DNA of 59,554 nt from Deltaproteobacteria bacterium (GCA_016218915.1 JACRCQ010000003.1:1-59554); one strand, 5' to 3'. Shown: positions 24,489 to 32,795, counted from the first letter of the stretch. The notes: generated by a model not told the origin, from the sequence alone. Translations and numbers: made by a program.

Positions 24489-26237
24489 TCAGCGCTCGTA
24501 CGCGCCGCGATCCACTCCTGCCCCTTGCGGTCGCGTCGTACCCTCTCTGTCGGTTGCGAGGCTGGTTCCGAATACGCCCTGGAACGCAGGCCAGCACGTA
24601 GAGGTGATGCCGCTGTCTACGGCCGGACTCGACGCCTTTGCGTGGAAGTCGAGCGCTGACGGGTCCACGAGCTGCGCGTCGGCTTCCAGGCACGCCACGC
24701 AGGCTCCCGGAAATGCAGCGTTCAGCCCGGCCACATCCACCCCCTGGCTCGACCCCCATCGCAGCAGGCCAGGCGCGTCAAACAGCTCGTGATCCAGCTT
24801 GGACCCTGCGGCTGCCGCGCTCTCCTCGATGTGCACGTGCGCTCCCAGAATCTTTGCGAACAGATTGTTCGCAGCGAGCAGCGGCCCAGTGCCTCGCGCA
24901 TATGTCAGCCCCACGTCCGCGTCGTACACCGTGTTGTTCTCCACGTGCTTGGTGGCCTCCTGATCCGTGAACCGGATTCCTGCACCGGTCTGCCACGGGT
25001 CGGTGCTGGGACCACTGCCGTCATCCTTGTGGATGCCGTGGATCAGATTGCCAATGACATAGATGTCCTTGCCTGGCCCAGGCACGTTGTCCACGTCGCC
25101 CTCGTAGGTTGACGAGGAGATGCCTACCTCGCAGTTGTAGATCTCGTTGAAGATGATCCACAAGCGTTCGGGGCCGTACTGGAAGCCGATCCCGGAGCCC
25201 CCGGAAGAGCCCGAGGGACGGTGGGTATGGATCGTGTTTTGCGAGAAGATCACGTCCGTGCTCTGCTTGCTCCAGAGCCCTGTCTGCTTGTTCTCGTAGG
25301 CCAGGTTCTTGCCGGCGTAGATGTGGTGGAGCGTATCCATCAATCCCGCCTTCTTGGCATTGATCTGCAGACCATCTCCGCTGTTGTGGTACATCACGTT
25401 CCCCACGACCCAGACGTGGTTCGCATGGTGCCCCACGGCGAATCCGTGGTGGTCCTCGTCGAACGTTGCCTTCCAGTCGCCGTTGTCGTGCACCCGGTTG
25501 TCCCAGAACACGATGTGCTCAGCGGTCGCTGGATCGTCCTCTGGGTTCCAGCGGCCCGTGTACATCCCAGCGCTCGGCCCGCCCACGCCGTTGCGAACCT
25601 CGGAGTGGCGCACCACGATGTGGTTGCTCGGGGTGAGCACGCTGACACCGCTGTCCGGGCCGTTGAAGTCGAAGTGCTCCAGGATCAGGTAGCTGCCTGA
25701 CAGCTCCACCGGCGACTCGATCCTGGGCGGCTGATTGAGATCCTTGGCGATGACGAAGACCGGGCTCGCTGCTGTGCCAGAAGCTTGAATCGAGACCCCG
25801 TCGCCTGCGTAAGGCCCACCGGAAACGATCACGGTCGCGCCTGCGGGCAGAGTCTTGGGAAAGGTCGCGCGCGGCGCGTTCGGCGTGCCCTGGGGATTGT
25901 CGTCGTCGGTCGCAGCCGGGTGCGTGTTGTCCACGTAGTAGAACAACGCGTCCGGCGTTGTCGGAGCCTGCTCGTGGATGCCGAATTCCGGCTCAGGAAT
26001 GCCAAGGGGCCAGCCGTTCGGCGCCACCGACCCACCGGCTCCGCCGGTTCCGGCACTCCCACCCAATCCTGCGCTGCCGCCTGTGGCCGCGCTGCCGCCA
26101 GTACCAGCGCTGCCGCCCGCCGCACCTGTGCCGCCTGCGCCTCCGGCCGAAGGCGTACCGCTTCCATCGCTGTCCGATCCGCATCCCACACAGCACAACG
26201 CCAGCGCGACCCCTACAGACCATCGGCAGGTTTTCAT
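24489..26237 (-). CDS. Parallel beta-helix lipoprotein
   Basis: The protein is 582 aa from ATG 26237. The signal peptide 'MKTCRWSVGVALALCCVGC' has its lipobox Cys at 19. A Gly/Ala/Thr linker follows to about residue 75. Residues 120-470 show the recurring short strands and turns of a right-handed beta-helix (PbH1), for example 'HVWVVGNVMYHNSGDGLQI' and 'IYVIGNLIHGIHKD'. Proteins of this fold are often polysaccharide lyases or adhesins. A catalytic site cannot be assigned by eye. It is the last gene of a reverse-strand series but has its own -10. Confidence 0.8.
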   Translation of the reverse strand: MKTCRWSVGVALALCCVGCGSDSDGSGTPSAGGAGGTGAAGGSAGTGGSAATGGSAGLGGSAGTGGAGGSVAPNGWPLGIPEPEFGIHEQAPTTPDALFYYVDNTHPAATDDDNPQGTPNAPRATFPKTLPAGATVIVSGGPYAGDGVSIQASGTAASPVFVIAKDLNQPPRIESPVELSGSYLILEHFDFNGPDSGVSVLTPSNHIVVRHSEVRNGVGGPSAGMYTGRWNPEDDPATAEHIVFWDNRVHDNGDWKATFDEDHHGFAVGHHANHVWVVGNVMYHNSGDGLQINAKKAGLMDTLHHIYAGKNLAYENKQTGLWSKQSTDVIFSQNTIHTHRPSGSSGGSGIGFQYGPERLWIIFNEIYNCEVGISSSTYEGDVDNVPGPGKDIYVIGNLIHGIHKDDGSGPSTDPWQTGAGIRFTDQEATKHVENNTVYDADVGLTYARGTGPLLAANNLFAKILGAHVHIEESAAAAGSKLDHELFDAPGLLRWGSSQGVDVAGLNAAFPGACVACLEADAQLVDPSALDFHAKASSPAVDSGITSTCWPAFQGVFGTSLATDREGTTRPQGAGVDRGAYER

Positions 26238-26243
26238 GGGAAG

Positions 26244-26249
26244 ATAATA
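26244..26249 (-). promoter_or_regulatory. -10 hexamer TATTAT placed for a leaderless transcript
   Basis: The reverse strand reads TGTATTAT (5 of 6 matches to TATAAT), then six bases and the ATG at 26237. No Shine-Dalgarno is present. The predicted start coincides with the ATG. Confidence 0.5.
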
Positions 26250-26280
26250 CACGAATCGAACACCGGCGAGTGCCTCTTGG

Positions 26281-27162
26281 TCACCTCACCTCGTTGGCAC
26301 AGCAGCGGAAGCCCACACTGCCGTCCAAGGAGGCATGGGTCCCGGAGAAGACCGGAACCGTAAGCTTGCGCTCCTCGGCGCAGAGCGGGTTGTCAAGCGG
26401 ATTTTTGGTGTCAATTTCGTTCGGCCAGTTACCTCGGAAGTTCGAGCCGCGCGCCCAACACGACTCACCGCCCGAAATAGCCATGCACTCGGCTGTCCAC
26501 TCGAGGGCGTTGCCCAACATGTTAAGGATGCCCGGGGACCCGCCCTCGCAAGATGGATTCGACCCCACATCCAGGAGCACCAATTGTCCCCCATTCGATA
26601 CTCTTACGTTGCAGTACGGTTTCAGGTCGTCACCGTAGGGCCTCAGCCTCGTGCCCCCAGCGCTACACGCATTGTACCACTCGCTCGTGTTGAAGTCGTT
26701 CTCCTTGTCCCCGCTGCCCCCGCACAGCCTCTTGCCAGCCCAACGGCAGAAAGCGTCCGAATCACACCAGTCCACGCAAGTCTGCGGCAGGTTGGGCGAC
26801 GGGGTCCCGAGCAGATGCTGCATGCACTCGGGATCCGGCGCGAACGCGGTGTTCCACGCGCACTTGGCCGACTGCGTGCTCGGGTCCACGTTGGCGGCAA
26901 CGAACGCGGCGTACTGCGCCTGGGTGACCTCCGTGCTGTCGATGCAGTACCCACCGCCCTTGCCGGCCGGCCAGGGTACCCAGACCATCTTGGGCCCCGG
27001 CGCTGTTGGGCACACGCCGCCGGGTGCGGCTTCCGTCGTCGCATCGGCAAGCAAGGCATCGGCGGCGTTCCCTGCGTCTCCCGCCGTCTCTGACGAGCAC
27101 GCTCCACAGCAGACGAGCAACAGGAGCAGAGCCAGTCGGGGTGTTTGGGTATTCGAATTCAT
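26281..27162 (-). CDS. SUMF1/FGE-like domain lipoprotein
   Basis: The protein is 293 aa. The signal peptide ends 'LLVCCGAC' with lipobox Cys at 22. The rest is a formylglycine-generating-enzyme-type (SUMF1) fold: 'MVWVPWPAGKGGGYCIDSTEVTQAQYAAF', 'WAGKRLCGGSGDKENDFNTSEW', 'NMLGNALEWTAEC', 'RGSNFRGNW' and the terminal 'DGSVGFRCCANEVR'. The reactive Cys pair of true FGE (GSYLCHxSYC) is not seen, so oxidation of a sulfatase Cys is unlikely. Ligand-binding or other SUMF1-fold roles are more plausible. It begins 7 bp after the metalloprotease gene and is probably in its operon. Confidence 0.85.
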   Translation of the reverse strand: MNSNTQTPRLALLLLLVCCGACSSETAGDAGNAADALLADATTEAAPGGVCPTAPGPKMVWVPWPAGKGGGYCIDSTEVTQAQYAAFVAANVDPSTQSAKCAWNTAFAPDPECMQHLLGTPSPNLPQTCVDWCDSDAFCRWAGKRLCGGSGDKENDFNTSEWYNACSAGGTRLRPYGDDLKPYCNVRVSNGGQLVLLDVGSNPSCEGGSPGILNMLGNALEWTAECMAISGGESCWARGSNFRGNWPNEIDTKNPLDNPLCAEERKLTVPVFSGTHASLDGSVGFRCCANEVR

Positions 27163-27169
27163 GGCTTGC

Positions 27170-29263
27170 TCACTTCCTTCCGAACCAGTCCACCGAGGAC
27201 ATCGGCATGTTGTTGGAGTACCACCCCGAGTCGAGCAAGGTCGGTCCGTACACCGCGTCTTGCACACCCACGTATAGATACGAGCCGGTCGTCGTGTAGA
27301 TGATCGCGTCGTCAAAGCCGCCCCGCGAAGTCTGCGCGACCGCGTACTTCGCCACCGTCGGGACAAGATCGGTCCGGATGAAGTTCCCTGGCCCGACGTA
27401 GTCGGTTCCGCCCATCCACAGCCTAGTGCCGTAGTACCCTGACGAGTAGTACGGCGCCACGGTCAGGAAGTCCGCGTGGTAGTCGCCGGCGAAGTTGCCG
27501 AGGACCACTTCCACCCACGGGTCGGTGAAGTAGCTGTAGGTGAAATACACGTTGTTGAAGCTGAAAGTGTCGGTTCCCTTGAGCACTCTCAACCCGGAGG
27601 CGGACCGGACCAGCAACTCGTCGTGGTGGTCGTGCCGCACATTCCCGGCCCACATCGTGTCGAGGTTGATCGACTTGTACAGAGTCGTCGTCGTCGTGGG
27701 CGCAGCGTCGACTTGCGAGTGACCCCCGCGGTGAAGCGCGGCGCCCGATGCCGTGAGCAGCACGACGTCGTCGTACGACAGGTTGGAATCCTCCCCATTC
27801 AGGCCTGAAGTGGTGCTAGGCTTGGCAACTACCCAAGTGCCGTCAAAGTCCCCAACGATCACTTGATTCGGCCAGTTGAGGTTCCAGTAAGCAGGCAAAG
27901 TGTACCCTGTATGCTCGGTCAGATTGCCTCCTTCGACGCCCTGCCAGACCCGCGTGCCCGAAGAGGTTGTGATCAACGCGTCGTCGCAGTCGTCTCCGGT
28001 AACGTTGCCCACCGTGATCGAGGAGTTGTCGTGCCTGGCATTCGCGTTCAGCGTCTGTGCATACGTTAGGGCGTAGGGTTGAAAGCCCGAGGCGCGATAG
28101 AAGTGCGTCCCATCGGCCTTGGACACCAGCGCATCGGTGCGCCCGTCACCGTTGAAGTCGCCGAGCACCAGCCGGACATTCGACCTCGTCCAGGTGCTGA
28201 AGTCTGTGATCGCCATGGTGTTCCAGGCGTTGTTCCCGCGCGCGTAGTCTGTTCCATTGTAGTAACCCCCGGCGTGGGAGACGTACAGGTTCTCCCAGCC
28301 ACCGACCATGCGACGTGGCGAGGGCGGAGTTGGTGAGGTGAGAGGCGGGTCCCAGTACTCGTTGATGGAACGCCACAGCATGTTCGCCTGACCGGCGGTG
28401 AAGCTCTTGTTCCATTCTCCACCATACCAGACGTGACAAAGACCGTGGTAGCTCATGATGTTCTTCCAGGGCGGGTCCGCGAGCCCGGAGCAACCGGGAA
28501 AACCTGGGAGCGGTCCAGAACATGGTTCCACGCCATCTCCGCAATCTGCATCGGCCGGAGTGTCCGCGACGCAGTCCTCACCGTGCGTGTGGTACTGTCC
28601 AAAATGATGCCCAACCTCGTGCGCAAACTGCCGCAAGGTAGTGTCGGATTCCGCCGAGAAGTTCAGCGTTCTGGCGTCGTGTTTCGATGGTGGGCTCCAC
28701 TGGCAGGGCAGGGGTATGCAGGTTCCCTCCACGTAAAACATCGGACCGGCAGCGGTTGAACCCGGCCAGAAGCAGTGATCGCCCCAACCGTAGTTCCAGC
28801 AACGCCAATCGGTCGGGCATCCGGCGGTGCAATCCGGGCGTTGGCCGCCGCCACATTCGTAGACTGTGGGAATGTGCTGGAACGAGTAGAACTCCATGAC
28901 AACAGCATCCGGATTGATATCCGCGAGCCAGTTCAGAGTATCTACCTCCGCATCAAGGGAGTCGCCGATGCAGTTCAAATGAGAACTGAACAACGTCGAA
29001 AACGACCAATTCGCCGCGGGTGGCGCACCGGACGAGTCGAACGTGAACCGCAGTCCCGCATTCCCATAGACACGATTCGCGAATTCGATCATGCGCGCGA
29101 TGTTGTTGCGGTCCGCCGGCGTGACGTTGGTTCCGTTGTCGTCAGCGATCTGGTACACCAGCACTGGCACCTCTCGAATCGGGTGCTTAGCGCTCGCGCC
29201 TCTCGCAATGGATAGCGCAAACGTTGCGACGCAGGCCATCAGGATCAAGCGATGGGCGTTCAT
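27170..29263 (-). CDS. Secreted M43-like zinc metalloprotease with FG-GAP repeats
   Basis: The protein is 697 aa with a cleavable signal peptide ('LILMACVATFALSIARGASA'). The protease domain (about 30-300) has the zinc motif HEVGHHFGQYH (His215, Glu216, His219, His225), followed by 'EDCVADTPAD' and a Met-turn 'NIMSY'. This matches the pappalysin/cytophagalysin (M43) plan. Residues 330-690 contain at least five FG-GAP/VCBS-type units ('VLGDFNGDGRTDALV', 'TVGNVTGDDCDDALI', 'VLGNFAGDYHADFLT') that form a propeller-like binding region. The ATG at 29263 overlaps the upstream lipoprotein stop (ATGA). The protein is probably used for extracellular protein breakdown or predation. Confidence 0.9.
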   Translation of the reverse strand: MNAHRLILMACVATFALSIARGASAKHPIREVPVLVYQIADDNGTNVTPADRNNIARMIEFANRVYGNAGLRFTFDSSGAPPAANWSFSTLFSSHLNCIGDSLDAEVDTLNWLADINPDAVVMEFYSFQHIPTVYECGGGQRPDCTAGCPTDWRCWNYGWGDHCFWPGSTAAGPMFYVEGTCIPLPCQWSPPSKHDARTLNFSAESDTTLRQFAHEVGHHFGQYHTHGEDCVADTPADADCGDGVEPCSGPLPGFPGCSGLADPPWKNIMSYHGLCHVWYGGEWNKSFTAGQANMLWRSINEYWDPPLTSPTPPSPRRMVGGWENLYVSHAGGYYNGTDYARGNNAWNTMAITDFSTWTRSNVRLVLGDFNGDGRTDALVSKADGTHFYRASGFQPYALTYAQTLNANARHDNSSITVGNVTGDDCDDALITTSSGTRVWQGVEGGNLTEHTGYTLPAYWNLNWPNQVIVGDFDGTWVVAKPSTTSGLNGEDSNLSYDDVVLLTASGAALHRGGHSQVDAAPTTTTTLYKSINLDTMWAGNVRHDHHDELLVRSASGLRVLKGTDTFSFNNVYFTYSYFTDPWVEVVLGNFAGDYHADFLTVAPYYSSGYYGTRLWMGGTDYVGPGNFIRTDLVPTVAKYAVAQTSRGGFDDAIIYTTTGSYLYVGVQDAVYGPTLLDSGWYSNNMPMSSVDWFGRK

Positions 29264-30264
29264 GGCGTCACCTTCCCCGCCGGGGAGTCGGACTCCATGA
29301 TCCCTCTGGGCCTCTTGCCCAACCATGTGCCAGACAACGCATCGACCTGATGCGTGTTCGTCCGCCAGAAGACCGCGCCTTCGCGCTGGAATGCGAACCC
29401 AAGCACCTTCGTGGATGCGTCGAATTCGCTGGCGCCAAGCTCCTTCGCGAACACCGCACGGGCGGCGGATTCGGTCGGGACCGCCAGCGCCTTGGCGCGT
29501 GTAGGGCTCTTGGACGGGTCGAACAGCCGCCCGGCGACCAGTTGCATGCTCATCCCTACGAACTGGGCTCCCACAAGTGTGTCGCCCACTCCGTATCCGT
29601 CTATCTGCTGGCGAAATAGCGCGGTCCACGTCTCGCCCTGGGCTCCAACAGCGCGCATCGGCGCACCGGAAGCCACCAGTCGGACCGGCTCGGCCGGAAC
29701 CGTGTCTCCTTCGCCGAGCAGCAGAACGCCATACTCGCGCATGAACTCGACGACCGTGGCCTGCAGCGACGCTTGGTCGGGCGCCGCCGCGAGCGCGCAT
29801 GGCGACGGCATCCGGATCGTCACGAAGTTTCGCGACGGCTGATAGCTCACCTGAACGTCCGCCGGCAGCGCGGCGATTGCATCGTCTCGCGAGCGTGCGA
29901 CTACAGCCACGTCGACTGCGGCGTCCGATTCCAGCGCTTGCGCTGAGGGCTTCGTGGACCTGAGCATGGAGCCACCCGCCTGCTCCGCGTCGGAGGAGCA
30001 TGCGAGCGACGCAACCAGCGGCAGCATGCCGATCGCAGACCACCGCACGAGCCGACCGAGAACGCATGGGCTACCCGCGCTGCGAGGTTCGGCCGGTGGT
30101 GCACGATGCGCCCGCAGCGTGTGCGCCCAGGTGGGGGGGGGTGCGATGGCGCAGTCCGGCACATCCCGGCACTTCCCACCCGGTGAGATCGTGCGCACCA
30201 CCTCCGAGCCAATTCCTTGGAGATTCGGCTGCTTCCCTGTTCGACCGCGACGAACAACCCTCAT
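29260..30264 (-). CDS. Lipoprotein of unknown function, first gene of the protease operon
   Basis: The protein is 334 aa from ATG 30264, chosen because AGGAGG lies 6 nt upstream. The hydrophobic segment 'WSAIGMLPLVASLAC', with a lipobox-like Cys at 89, comes unusually late, after 70 charged residues including an early Arg-Arg. An internal GTG at 30048 would give a normal-length signal peptide. The mature region ('NFVTIRMPSPCALAA', 'FRQQIDGYGVGDTLVGAQF', 'AARAVFAKEL') somewhat resembles the propeptide/FTP-like regions of secreted proteases. It may therefore act as a separate chaperone or inhibitor for the adjacent protease; this is inference only. Confidence 0.7.
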   Translation of the reverse strand: MRVVRRGRTGKQPNLQGIGSEVVRTISPGGKCRDVPDCAIAPPPTWAHTLRAHRAPPAEPRSAGSPCVLGRLVRWSAIGMLPLVASLACSSDAEQAGGSMLRSTKPSAQALESDAAVDVAVVARSRDDAIAALPADVQVSYQPSRNFVTIRMPSPCALAAAPDQASLQATVVEFMREYGVLLLGEGDTVPAEPVRLVASGAPMRAVGAQGETWTALFRQQIDGYGVGDTLVGAQFVGMSMQLVAGRLFDPSKSPTRAKALAVPTESAARAVFAKELGASEFDASTKVLGFAFQREGAVFWRTNTHQVDALSGTWLGKRPRGIMESDSPAGKVTP

Positions 30265-30275
30265 GGGAGCCTCCT
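30259..30275 (-). promoter_or_regulatory. Strong Shine-Dalgarno that decides the start of the protease-operon lipoprotein
   Basis: The reverse strand reads AGGAGG-CTCCC-ATG at 30264. This favours the upstream start even though the hydrophobic segment is about 70 residues away. Confidence 0.6.
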
Positions 30276-30299
30276 GTCAGTTGGTGTCCGAGCATACCA

Positions 30300-30315
30300 A
30301 GCAAACGGCGGGCCA
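30300..30315 (-). promoter_or_regulatory. Sigma-54 promoter for the protease operon
   Basis: The reverse strand reads TGGCCCGCCGTTTGCT, one mismatch from TGGCACG-N4-TTGCW with exact GG-N10-GC spacing. The start is predicted near 30289, about 25 nt before the ATG at 30264. It should control the lipoprotein, metalloprotease and SUMF1-like genes. Confidence 0.65.
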
Positions 30316-30385
30316 CAACGCGTGCGCGCGGTGGGATGAATCGAACATCCTGCTTCGCGCAGGTGCGGGGGAGTGGAGTGTCCAA

Positions 30386-31366
30386 TCACTGGCAGGTCAG
30401 CACCCAAGCCTGCTTGTTGCCTGTGCCGGTCGGTACGCTGTCCTGGACCGCGATGCAGGTCTTTCCGGCTTCGCAATCGCTGGTCGTGCAGCAAGGCTTG
30501 GCAGAGGTGAAGATCGAGTTGGTGCATTGCCGCACCGCAACGCTGCCTTCCATCATGTACATGCAGTGGTTGGTGCTGGCATCCGCGCACTGCGTGGTGC
30601 CGCAGCATGGCGCGCTGCACACGCTCCCCATCACCGAGAACCTGCAGTAGTTCGATTCGCACTCGGAGTGGCTCGTGCAGGTGGCCCCGCCAGGCTGATC
30701 GTGGCCCGAGGACCACTTGGCGCATTGCCATGTGCTCGAGGTGCCGTCGTTCACCAGAGAGCAGGCATTCGTTGCACAATTGGCGTCCGAGCAGCACGTG
30801 TCAGCGCACAGCCCTGATTCGCAGCGGCCTGATCGGCACTGCCATGGATCCGAGCACGGCTCTCCTGCGTTGATGATTGCCAACGTCAGGCCGAGCTTCG
30901 CAGCGGATACGCACACTGCGCCCGCAGCTTCAGGACGGCACACGAAGTCGGGCGGGCAATAGGCCGAGGTGCAGCACGACATCGTGCACGTACCGATCAC
31001 GCTGGCGCTGCCTGTGGGCATGCAGAACAGCTTGCCGTCGCACTCTGACGTGCTCGTGCATGCCTCGCCAATCTTCTTCAAGGTCGAGCCATCCATCAAC
31101 GCATCGCCCGCCTCGCCACCGCTGTCGTCTGCATCCGCCAGGGGCTCTTCCGCCGAGGCGTCCGACGGCTGCTCCTGCGATGCGTCCGGCCCGATCGTGG
31201 AGTCTTGATCCAACGAGGCGTCGCCCGAGCCGGTGTCGCTCTTGCCCGGATCGATCACTCCGGAAGCGAACTCTTCGACTGTGGGAAGCGACAGGCAGGA
31301 CGCGCACCAGGCTCCGGCCGCTGCTGCGACCACGAAGCTCGCCAGCCATGCCGTGGGCTCCTTCAT
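30386..31366 (-). CDS. Cys-rich lipoprotein
   Basis: The protein is 326 aa. An N-terminal hydrophobic stretch 'WLASFVVAAAAGAWCASC' gives a lipobox Cys at 21 or 24. An Asp/Ser/Ala-rich acidic linker runs to about residue 95. The C-terminal 230 residues have about 28 cysteines in repeats of the type 'C.S.SEC....F C......G.C...CC....CP', roughly five copies. It starts 12 bp after the aldo/keto reductase-like gene and is probably the third gene of the zinc-ribbon operon. Function unknown. Confidence 0.75.
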   Translation of the reverse strand: MKEPTAWLASFVVAAAAGAWCASCLSLPTVEEFASGVIDPGKSDTGSGDASLDQDSTIGPDASQEQPSDASAEEPLADADDSGGEAGDALMDGSTLKKIGEACTSTSECDGKLFCMPTGSASVIGTCTMSCCTSAYCPPDFVCRPEAAGAVCVSAAKLGLTLAIINAGEPCSDPWQCRSGRCESGLCADTCCSDANCATNACSLVNDGTSSTWQCAKWSSGHDQPGGATCTSHSECESNYCRFSVMGSVCSAPCCGTTQCADASTNHCMYMMEGSVAVRQCTNSIFTSAKPCCTTSDCEAGKTCIAVQDSVPTGTGNKQAWVLTCQ

Positions 31367-31378
31367 GCCATGGCTCGC

Positions 31379-32191
31379 CTAGTCCCTCAGCCGGTCCGTG
31401 TACCGGTTGCGCGCGCGCACCGCCTTGCCCACCCGACGCATCCACTGCAGCTCCTCTTCGGACATGGGCCCCTTGTCGAGGGCTGTCATCGCCTCGTCGA
31501 GCTGGGCCGTGTTCTTGGGGCCGAGCATCACCAGGTTCACGTGCGGGTTGGTGAGATTGAAGCGATAGCAGTCGGGCGCGGTCGGCGTACGATCCCCTGG
31601 CGGCGTGAAGGCCGGGTCGAGCAGGGCAGCCCAGCGCGTGGCGGTGTAGGTGGTCACGCCGACGTTGCGCTTGCTCAGATGCGGGAAGACCTCCTGCTCA
31701 GCGCCGGTGTGCGCAGCGTTGTAGCGGACCATGATCGCGTCGATCGCAGGCTCCTGGATGAACGTCTCGAACGAGGGGCGGTTGTGCCCTGAGATCAGCA
31801 GGTGCTTGACCTTGCCTTGCTGCTTGAGCTTGAGCGCTGTGTCGAGAATGCGCCGCGGCGGCAGCTTGTTCCACCAGCCGAGCAGCAGGAAGTCCGCGTA
31901 GTCGATGCTGAGCTTTCGCAGGGCCCGGTCCAGGGACCAACCCATGAGGGACGCGAACCGCGTGTAGGTCTGGATCACCACGACCATGTCGGTTCGATGA
32001 TTGCGGGCGAGGGTCTTGAGCCCTTCGCCAAAGGTCGCGGTGCGCATCGAGCCCCAGTAGAAGTAGTTGATCCCGCGATCGAACGCGCGTTGCACGTCCG
32101 ACGCCGAGGCGCCGTAGCTGGCCGACAGCCCCAGCGGCGCGACGCGCAGCCCCGTATCCCCAAGCGCGACCTTGTCCCAAGTGCAGCCCAT
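31379..32191 (-). CDS. Aldo/keto reductase-fold protein lacking the catalytic tetrad
   Basis: The protein is 270 aa, a little short for the family (usually 290-330). The overall pattern is AKR: 'RVAPLGLSASYGAS', 'AFDRGINYFYWGS', 'LRKLSIDYADFLLLGWWNK', 'GKVKHLLISGHNRPSF', 'IMVRYNAAH' and 'VNLVMLGPKNTAQLDEAM'. The residues expected for the Asp-Tyr-Lys-His tetrad are replaced: FDT becomes FYW, ATK becomes VIQ and LxxH becomes LLLG. It may be a pseudoenzyme or use a different chemistry. It lies 12 bp after the zinc-ribbon gene and is divergent from the YbjQ-repeat operon. Confidence 0.8.
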   Translation of the reverse strand: MGCTWDKVALGDTGLRVAPLGLSASYGASASDVQRAFDRGINYFYWGSMRTATFGEGLKTLARNHRTDMVVVIQTYTRFASLMGWSLDRALRKLSIDYADFLLLGWWNKLPPRRILDTALKLKQQGKVKHLLISGHNRPSFETFIQEPAIDAIMVRYNAAHTGAEQEVFPHLSKRNVGVTTYTATRWAALLDPAFTPPGDRTPTAPDCYRFNLTNPHVNLVMLGPKNTAQLDEAMTALDKGPMSEEELQWMRRVGKAVRARNRYTDRLRD

Positions 32192-32203
32192 ACGCCCTCC
32201 TCG

Positions 32204-32665
32204 CTACCGCCGTCCCCCTATTTGCCCGAGCACCCACGCTGCCTGCGCGTTGTCATTCGCAATGCGCGCGAGCGCCCGTGTCAGCGCTGCCATCCAGCGA
32301 TCCGGCGTGAGAACCGCGTTCTTCAATGCCACGCCCCGCACGGCCTTCATGTGACGCGTGACCAGCTGCTGGCCTTCGCGCACGACGCTGAACTTGTCCT
32401 TGTCCAGGTCCACCTCGAGACGCATCAGCCACTGGCCCTGGAACTGTGCGCGAGCCCGAGCCGGAACCGCCTGCTGCAGCAGCTGCGCAACCTTCGCCAA
32501 CGAAGCTTCGAGGTTTCCCAAGTCCAGGGTCATTCCGGCTGCGATCTGCTGTGCCTCGATCGCGACCTGCACCCTCGTGCCGCAGAACGGGCACGCATAC
32601 GTCCGCCCATCGGCCTGGGGTTGCATCATCGCGCCGCAATGGGAGCAAGGTTGAGCTTGGGCCAT
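32204..32665 (-). CDS. Zinc-ribbon protein
   Basis: The protein is 153 aa. An N-terminal zinc ribbon has Cys7, Cys10, Cys25 and Cys28 (CSHC...CPFC). A helical region 'LDLGNLEASLAKVAQLLQQAV' follows, then an alpha/beta domain 'WLMRLEVDLDKDKFSVVREG' and a helical C-terminus. No known family beyond the ribbon. It is the first gene of a reverse-strand series (ribbon, AKR-like, Cys-rich lipoprotein) and is divergent from the YbjQ operon, with about 130 bp between. It could bind nucleic acid, or bind protein partners from the adjacent operon. Confidence 0.75.
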   Translation of the reverse strand: MAQAQPCSHCGAMMQPQADGRTYACPFCGTRVQVAIEAQQIAAGMTLDLGNLEASLAKVAQLLQQAVPARARAQFQGQWLMRLEVDLDKDKFSVVREGQQLVTRHMKAVRGVALKNAVLTPDRWMAALTRALARIANDNAQAAWVLGQIGGRR

Positions 32666-32795
32666 GTTCCATGAATTCGTAGCGCATCGAGGCGGGGCAG
32701 GGAAGGGTCACCCTCCCGCGTCGAACGCACCGCGTCGCCCCGTCCCGCCAATCGATTCTTGCGTCGCCCGCTCCCCCAGCATTACCGTCGACTCC
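32666..32795. promoter_or_regulatory. Divergent intergenic region of the YbjQ-repeat locus
   Basis: This is the 130-bp gap between the zinc-ribbon ATG and the proposed GTG of the first YbjQ-repeat gene. It contains an imperfect inverted repeat GGGAAGGGT/ACCCTCCC around 32700-32717, a possible shared operator. No convincing sigma-70 or sigma-54 promoter is seen. Confidence 0.3.

Noticed and set aside
26281..27162. True formylglycine-generating enzyme
   Set aside because: The catalytic Cys pair motif is not visible, and no sulfatase is encoded nearby.
29264..30067. N-terminal extension of the metalloprotease reading frame
   Set aside because: It overlaps the whole upstream lipoprotein gene in another frame, and a normal signal peptide begins at 29263.
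32664..32795. Upstream ATG start for the first YbjQ-repeat gene
   Set aside because: It overlaps the start codon of the divergent zinc-ribbon gene and would add a Pro/Arg-rich segment absent from the paralogues.
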